Source: a bacterium SM23_31
GTDB taxonomy: Bacteria > SM23-31
Length of the DNA: 18,745 bases
Assembly: GCA_001304035.1 (NCBI GenBank)
Contig: LJUD01000011.1
Coordinates: forward strand, 1-18,745
Reading direction: 5' to 3'
The number at the start of each line of letters is the position of its first letter. Within the stretch, counting starts at the first letter, position 1. This document shows, piece after piece, positions 15,320 through 18,745 of the stretch. The notes beneath the pieces were generated by a model. It was not told the origin of the DNA and searched no databases. It saw only the letters and a list, made by a program, of their open reading frames with translations. The translations under genes and the position numbers were made by a program.

Positions 15320-15356
15320 CCATTGGGGTCATCTTGCCATTGGGGTCAGGTCTTGC
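15320..15356. repeat. Tandem CCATTGGGGTCA partial duplication
   Basis: CCATTGGGGTCATCTTG is followed directly by CCATTGGGGTCAGGTCTTGC; the copies differ by a 2-base GG deletion. The second runs into repeat B, so repeat B's outer end was locally duplicated. Confidence 0.6.
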
Positions 15357-15363
15357 ATTATTA
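15340..15363 (-). repeat. AATGCAAGACCTGACCC repeat, copy B (right of TA operon)
   Basis: Reverse complement of copy A with a single extra C. Copies A and B bracket the toxin-antitoxin operon over about 800 bp, while B and C bracket a 132-bp non-coding segment that resembles a miniature element. Confidence 0.75.
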
Positions 15364-15426
15364 CATTTTTTGTTTCTTTTCAATTTTTTGAATAGCTCTG
15401 CTCACTGCAGTATAGTGTACTCCGTA

Positions 15427-15443
15427 ATCCCGCTTAGCGGGAT
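15427..15443. repeat. Palindrome, CCCGC-TTA-GCGGG
   Basis: ATCCCGC and GCGGGAT form a 7-bp stem with a 3-base loop. It sits immediately left of repeat C with an ATAATTATAATA-type joint, matching the palindrome/joint/repeat order at 14533-14583. Confidence 0.75.
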
Positions 15444-15448
15444 AATTA

Positions 15449-15471
15449 TAATATTGCAAGACCTGACCCCA
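15449..15471 (+). repeat. AATGCAAGACCTGACCC repeat, copy C
   Basis: TAATATTGCAAGACCTGACC followed by CCA, in the same orientation as copy A with one substitution in the joint and one extra C, and inverted relative to copy B. Confidence 0.75.
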
Positions 15472-15577
15472 TTTTACACTTAAAAGGTTGGTTAATCAGC
15501 AGAAAAATTTTTAGATTGAAAAATAAGAATAAATTTACATAAATTAACCGTGCATTTTTATAAGGAATAAAAATAAG

Positions 15578-15597
15578 GGTTAAGTGAAGTAAATAAT
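15578..15597 (+). repeat. Left arm of inverted repeat around the cysteine-rich gene
   Basis: GGTTAAGTGAAGTAAATAAT is, except for one missing T, the reverse complement of 16054-16074, on the other side of the small cysteine-rich gene. Confidence 0.6.
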
Positions 15598-15615
15598 ATC
15601 AAAACTTTATAATAA

Positions 15616-16023
15616 TTATTGAATATTGAATTCACCAATATCACAAGACCATTGTCTTGTTTTGGTAGTACATTGTTTTGTCCAAATACATTTCAAATTT
15701 GTACCCGGAAACTCACCATGTGGACATTCGCCATTTACCGCTTCACTAAACTTCCAACCTCCTCCTGAAGGAGGATGATCCAAGCAATCAAGACCCCAAC
15801 ATGAGTCATTTTTCCAGCCACCATCTTCACATATTTTATTACAATCAGCAATATCTCCTAATAGTAATTTAGCTTTATTCCATTGCTTGCTTTTTTCTAA
15901 TGGGTAACAGCAACATGCCCAAGATTCATCAGGATCGTCGTATGCAAGCAATGTAACAATTACACCTAAATTAAGAATAAATAGGATAACATTAAAAATA
16001 ATTAATTTTAATTTTCTTTTCAT
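15616..16023 (-). CDS. Exported cysteine-rich small protein
   Basis: A 135-residue protein I do not recognise. The basic N-terminus MKRKLKLIIF and a hydrophobic segment (about 7-26) look like a signal peptide or anchor. What follows is very rich in Cys, Trp and Gly: ACCCY, DCNKIC, SCWGLDC, ECPHG, KCIW, QCTT and SCDIG, 11 cysteines in all, suggesting a disulfide-bonded or modified extracytoplasmic product. A strong ribosome-binding site (GGAGGT on the minus strand, 16030-16035) precedes the ATG. It is the last gene of the minus-strand cluster, 41 bases after the propeller lipoprotein gene, and is bracketed by a 20/21-nt inverted repeat. In Bacteroidales, small Cys-containing exported peptides (NVEALA type) occur next to 6-bladed beta-propeller genes. 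This protein lacks the NVEALA motif, so only the arrangement is similar. Confidence 0.75.
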   Translation of the reverse strand: MKRKLKLIIFNVILFILNLGVIVTLLAYDDPDESWACCCYPLEKSKQWNKAKLLLGDIADCNKICEDGGWKNDSCWGLDCLDHPPSGGGWKFSEAVNGECPHGEFPGTNLKCIWTKQCTTKTRQWSCDIGEFNIQ

Positions 16024-16053
16024 TTTTTACCTCCATTTTTTAAAGAATTAATG

Positions 16054-16074
16054 ATTATTTAACTTCACTTAACC
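16054..16074 (-). repeat. Right arm of inverted repeat around the cysteine-rich gene
   Basis: On the minus strand it reads GGTTAAGTGAAGTTAAATAA then T, and it includes the last codons and stop of the beta-propeller gene. The matching arm is at 15578-15597. Confidence 0.6.
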
Positions 16075-17189
16075 ACTTTATAAAATCTAATAATTGAAGC
16101 ATTTCTAGGATTTACATATGGCAAGTAAATATCATAATTATAAATTAATAATAATTCAAAAATATTATTATATGAAAGTGTTTTATATTTAGAAAAATCA
16201 GAATCTAAATCATCAACTAAATTTAATACATTATTTATTTTAAGTTCATTTTCCAAATCTAAAATAAATAATCCAAGATTTCTATATCTTTTACCAGGCA
16301 TTTGGAAAAATGGCGATAGTATATATATTTTATTATCTTTTCTTAAAACATCGTAAAATAAATGAATTTGTAATATATCATATGATCTTCTACCGTCTGG
16401 ATAAACTGTAATTTTTAGATTTTCAGGCGAAATAGAATAATCTATAAAATTTGAAATATTCATTAATTTACCTAATTTTATTTCATTAATAAAATCTCCA
16501 TTTTTATTATATATAATAACAGAAAGTGTTGTATTTAAAAAAATATAGAAATTCCCATATTCATCTAAAATTGGGATTCCTTTGGCAAGATCAAAATTGA
16601 TATAATTATATTTGCTTAGATTTTTAATTATTCCTATTTCTTTTAATACTGAGCCATCTCGAGATAAAACAGTAAAATAATATCCACGCTCCGGTATATT
16701 AACTACGATGTTTTTATCTTCTGTCACAAAAAATTTATATTCAAGATAATTATTTAATCTAAAGGAATTAATAAATTTTCCTTTAAACGTAAAAATAGAA
16801 ATATTTCTGTTTTTTTCATCATAAACATAAATATCACCATCTTTATCAATTTCAAAAAATTTAGGTTTCAAAAAATCCCCGGGTCCCTGACCTACATTAC
16901 CAACTTTTCTTAAAAATTTTCCATCCTTAGAAAAGAAATAAAGACATATATTACCACCATCTAATATAACAAACTCATTTGATATATGGTTAAATCGTAT
17001 TCCAATTGGCTTATTCAAACCCTCCTGATTAAAAGTATAATCAGTACTAATAAATTCTTCACTAATATAGTTTACTATTTCATATTCATTTACCTCAGTT
17101 ACATTTTCTTCATCATTATAATTACTACAATTATAAAATACTATTATAATAACCAATATGTAGGGAATATTTTTTAATACTGAAATCAT
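16065..17189 (-). CDS. 6-bladed beta-propeller lipoprotein
   Basis: A 374-residue protein of the '6-bladed beta-propeller' (NHL-like) type common in Bacteroidota. A hydrophobic N-terminus ends in a probable lipobox (FYNC, lipidated Cys21), so it is likely tethered to a membrane. From about 50 onward come repeated beta-blade motifs, including FVILDGGNICLYFFSKDGKF, the family-typical RKVGNVGQGPGDF (94-106) and IYVYDEKNRNISIFTFKGKF. A large Tyr/Asn-rich C-terminal half follows. No catalytic residues are apparent; binding or scaffolding is assumed. Its GGAGGT ribosome-binding site lies over the last codons of the gene upstream, only 3 bases away, so the two are surely co-transcribed. AT-rich like the rest of the cluster. 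The propeller call is fairly secure; the ligand is unknown. Confidence 0.8.
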   Translation of the reverse strand: MISVLKNIPYILVIIIVFYNCSNYNDEENVTEVNEYEIVNYISEEFISTDYTFNQEGLNKPIGIRFNHISNEFVILDGGNICLYFFSKDGKFLRKVGNVGQGPGDFLKPKFFEIDKDGDIYVYDEKNRNISIFTFKGKFINSFRLNNYLEYKFFVTEDKNIVVNIPERGYYFTVLSRDGSVLKEIGIIKNLSKYNYINFDLAKGIPILDEYGNFYIFLNTTLSVIIYNKNGDFINEIKLGKLMNISNFIDYSISPENLKITVYPDGRRSYDILQIHLFYDVLRKDNKIYILSPFFQMPGKRYRNLGLFILDLENELKINNVLNLVDDLDSDFSKYKTLSYNNIFELLLIYNYDIYLPYVNPRNASIIRFYKVVK

Positions 17190-17192
17190 TTT

Positions 17193-17825
17193 TTATTTAA
17201 CCTCCATTAACAATGAATTTTTTCTAATCTCATTTTGAATGATTCTCTTCATAATTTCTAAATCAAATCGAATACCTGAAAATCTAACATTATTATTTTT
17301 ATCTAGTATCAAGCAATATATATCGTATTTAATTTCTGACAATTTAAAATAATCATGCACTTTTTCTTTATTACTAATAACAATGAATCCGTTTAATTTT
17401 TTTTGAATTTTTAATAGTATATCTTTCTGTTTTTTAGGTATATTTCCCATTATAATTAAAATAGAAATTATTTCATTATTATCAAATTCTTTTATTAATT
17501 CATTAAAAGAAATTAAATAATCTAACTCAATAGTAAAAACACTATCAGTCTGTATAATTTCAATATACTTTAATTTACTATTTTTCTTGGTAATTAATAT
17601 TTCATTTCCTAAAATATCTATTAGTTTATAATCGCTAAGAATATAATTATATTCTAATTGATTATTCATACTTATCTGTTTAGATATATTAGTAGATTTT
17701 TTTTCTATTTTGTGGTTAAATATATTTATTTTATTTTTAAAATAGACATTATAATAGAAAAAAAATAAATAGCTAATATTTAATATAATAATAACTTTTA
17801 AAATATATTTCTTTTTACCCTTCAT
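17193..17825 (-). CDS. Membrane-anchored thioredoxin-like protein without CxxC
   Basis: A 210-residue protein with a basic N-terminus, one membrane helix (about 8-29) and an extracytoplasmic domain. The order of predicted strands and helices, especially IISILIIMGN (119-128), GFIVISN (146-152) and IYCLILDKNNNVRFSGI (169-185), resembles the second half of AhpC/TlpA-type thioredoxin folds. The catalytic CxxC is absent; the only Cys is C171. The fold assignment is an inference from pattern and could be wrong. It overlaps the upstream gene by 11 bases and ends 3 bases before the propeller gene, so it belongs to the same operon. Similar redox-fold proteins are sometimes neighbours of 6-bladed propellers in Bacteroidota, which supports the reading. 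Strongly AT-rich with many Lys, Ile and Asn. Confidence 0.6.
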   Translation of the reverse strand: MKGKKKYILKVIIILNISYLFFFYYNVYFKNKINIFNHKIEKKSTNISKQISMNNQLEYNYILSDYKLIDILGNEILITKKNSKLKYIEIIQTDSVFTIELDYLISFNELIKEFDNNEIISILIIMGNIPKKQKDILLKIQKKLNGFIVISNKEKVHDYFKLSEIKYDIYCLILDKNNNVRFSGIRFDLEIMKRIIQNEIRKNSLLMEVK

Positions 17826-18474
17826 AAAACAGCCTCACCTGTTTTTGTAATTTTTTTATGCTTTCTTTAAAATAAATCGAATGATTCTCAGGATTTGAAA
17901 AAACTTTAACCGGCATAAAATCGTCATTCAATAAATTCTTGTTCAAGAACTGGTTTGAGAATTCTTCAAATTTTTCTACAGGAATAATTTTGTATCCTTC
18001 CACTATATCGCGCAGGAAGATTATGTGTTTGATAGTATAGCCGTTATCGGTTATCAGAAAATAGTTTATGTCGCTGCACGTGGGACAGGCGATTGGTTCG
18101 TGGATGATGTAGGCATAGCCGATGAGAGAATCGCAGTAAATAATGTGTCTTTTATTGCTTTCGATGGGGGCGTCAATAATAATTAAGCTGTCAGCGGTCA
18201 GCGTTCGGCTTTCAGCTTGAAAAGAGAGATTGCTTCGTCTCTGCGCTCCTCGCAATGACGTAAAACCATCTTCTGCGTTGTTGATTTCTCCGATGCTCCA
18301 TAATGAGCGTAACGTATCGGCGATTGCTTCGTTAGACGTTATGACGAACTTTTTAATTTCTTCGGCGTTACTACTGCCTGAAAAGAAGAGTCTGCCAATC
18401 ATGTTTATGTTGGCATATATAAGAAATATACCTATTATACCGAGTCCGGTGTATTTGAGTATGTCGAGTTTCAT
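17815..18474 (-). CDS. Membrane-anchored CPTC-motif protein with repeat-encoded insert
   Basis: A 219-residue protein, first in the minus-strand cluster. A membrane helix (about 9-30) anchors an extracytoplasmic domain. The C-terminal part has GYAYIIHEPIACPTCSDINY with a CPTC pair (C130, C133), then ITDNGYTIKHIIFLRDI and FEEFSNQFLNKNLLNDDF. This layout recalls FMN-binding (NqrC/RnfG-like) domains, but the usual SGAT-type flavin-attachment motif is not seen, so the call is tentative. Residues about 72-97 are translated from two intergenic-type repeats (18185-18218 and 18226-18260) inserted without breaking the frame, between anchor and domain. Codon composition changes here and in the surrounding part of the gene, which is less AT-rich than the downstream genes. 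It overlaps the next gene by 11 bases. Function unknown; a redox role is a guess from CPTC. Confidence 0.65.
   Translation of the reverse strand: MKLDILKYTGLGIIGIFLIYANINMIGRLFFSGSSNAEEIKKFVITSNEAIADTLRSLWSIGEINNAEDGFTSLRGAQRRSNLSFQAESRTLTADSLIIIDAPIESNKRHIIYCDSLIGYAYIIHEPIACPTCSDINYFLITDNGYTIKHIIFLRDIVEGYKIIPVEKFEEFSNQFLNKNLLNDDFMPVKVFSNPENHSIYFKESIKKLQKQVRLFYEG
18185..18218. repeat. AAGCTG...CAGCTT palindromic repeat inside a gene
   Basis: AAGCTGTCAGCGG at one end and CGGCTTTCAGCTT at the other form an imperfect dyad. It encodes about residues 86-97 of the CPTC gene. 'agctgaaagctgaacgctgacc'-like runs are familiar intergenic repeats (recollection). Confidence 0.65.
18226..18260. repeat. 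GATTGCTTC...CTCGCAA dispersed repeat, copy 2, inside a gene
   Basis: Matches the intergenic copy at 12711-12745 at 31 of 35 positions. On the minus strand it is translated as TSLRGAQRRSNLS within the CPTC gene, so this copy lies in an open reading frame. Confidence 0.8.
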
Positions 18475-18745
18475 TTTTTAAAACCTAACCGCAGAGACGC
18501 CAAGAAGCGGAAAAATACATTTATATTTTTTCTATTATTAGTTTTCTTTGTGTCTTTGCCCCGAGTACTCGGGGCGGTTAAATATTAAACTATTCCGCGG
18601 GAGAAAGACATCTGCGCTATTATATAAACGACCACGCAAGAAAAATTTAAATCAATAAATAATACGAAAGTAACAATTTGTGTTCAGGGAGAAATTCAGC
18701 TTCAGAAGATAAATCCGGTATCAGAAGAGATCACATGAGCATAAC
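18475..18745. other. Region upstream of the minus-strand cluster
   Basis: Contains a degenerate 'ccgcagagacgcc...tttgtgtctttgcc' repeat (about 18490-18560) of a type common between bacterial genes, followed by the palindrome at 18558-18575. An ATG at 18735 after AGAAGAGA may start another + strand gene, but only three codons are visible. I cannot point to a convincing promoter for the minus-strand cluster. Confidence 0.45.
18558..18575. repeat. Perfect 18-base GAGTACTC palindrome
   Basis: GCCCCGAGT is followed by its exact reverse complement. It is the cleanest relative of the palindromes at 5518-5537 and 14533-14554, here about 84 bases upstream of the CPTC gene. Confidence 0.8.

Larger units (their letters stand above)
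15240..15615. other. Repeat-bearing region between TA operon and minus-strand cluster
   Basis: No gene is supported. It holds a near-duplicate CCATTGGGGTCA segment (15320-15356), inverted-repeat copies B and C, a CCCGC palindrome, and the left arm of the inverted repeat around the cysteine-rich gene (15578-15597). An open frame at 15286-15483 runs through these repeats and is not considered real. Confidence 0.65.

Noticed and set aside
15286..15483. 65-codon open frame on the plus strand with a TTG start
   Set aside because: It runs through the tandem CCATTGGGG duplication, repeats B and C and a palindrome, so it is repeat translation rather than a gene.
15616..16023. Calling the Cys-rich protein an NVEALA-family peptide
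   Set aside because: The NVEALA motif is absent and cysteine content is much higher; only the neighbourhood is reminiscent.
18735..18745. Possible + strand gene start (ATG after AGAAGAGA)
   Set aside because: Only three codons are inside the window, too little to support a gene.
1..18745. tRNA or rRNA genes
   Set aside because: I saw no cloverleaf-like sequence or conserved rRNA segment on either strand by eye; a covariance-model scan would settle it.

Overview
This window looks like chromosomal DNA of an AT-rich Gram-negative bacterium of the Bacteroidota/FCB superphylum (an Ignavibacteria-, Calditrichota- or KSB1-like lineage). That is an inference from a secreted tricorn-type protease, a GH29 fucosidase, a BatA-like VWA membrane protein, a lipoprotein of the '6-bladed beta-propeller' kind, and many dispersed short palindromes between genes. 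There is no rRNA, tRNA, CRISPR array or phage cluster, and I recognise no transposase gene.

Left part (1-5400, mostly + strand): a large VWA membrane protein (64-2250), a small DUF2892/YgaP-like membrane protein (2377-2571), a very AT-rich orphan (2875-3477), a membrane protein with a tandem octad glycine/alanine/lysine repeat (3654-4697) and a cysteine-rich DUF3795 protein (4941-5369). A 166-bp MITE-like element (5458-5623) follows. An MFS transporter (5727-6932, minus) is divergent from the tricorn-type protease across an apparently empty ~630-bp gap.

Centre (7562-14255, + strand): an exported 1063-residue tricorn homologue (7562-10753) closed by two strong hairpins, a two-TM small protein followed closely by galactokinase galK, then a 529-bp repeat-rich gap and a secreted, comparatively GC-rich alpha-L-fucosidase (12897-14255). 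Together these suggest extracytoplasmic peptide and glycan breakdown with galactose salvage in the cytoplasm.

Right part: a DinJ/YafQ-type toxin-antitoxin operon (14716-15239) sits between two near-identical inverted repeats (core AATGCAAGACCTGACCC), with a third copy 90 bp further on. The antitoxin promoter carries a palindromic candidate operator. On the minus strand, a compact AT-rich four-gene cluster (18474 down to 15616) encodes a CPTC-motif membrane-anchored protein, a thioredoxin-like membrane-anchored protein without CxxC, a 6-bladed beta-propeller lipoprotein and an exported 11-cysteine small protein. This cluster is the best candidate for an undescribed system. Its first gene carries two intergenic-type repeat elements inside the reading frame, and its last gene is bracketed by a 20/21-nt inverted repeat.

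Intergenic DNA throughout carries at least two palindrome families (perfect CCCCGAGTACTCGGGG types and CCCGC-NNN-GCGGG types) and a GATTGCTTC...CTCGCAA-type repeat.
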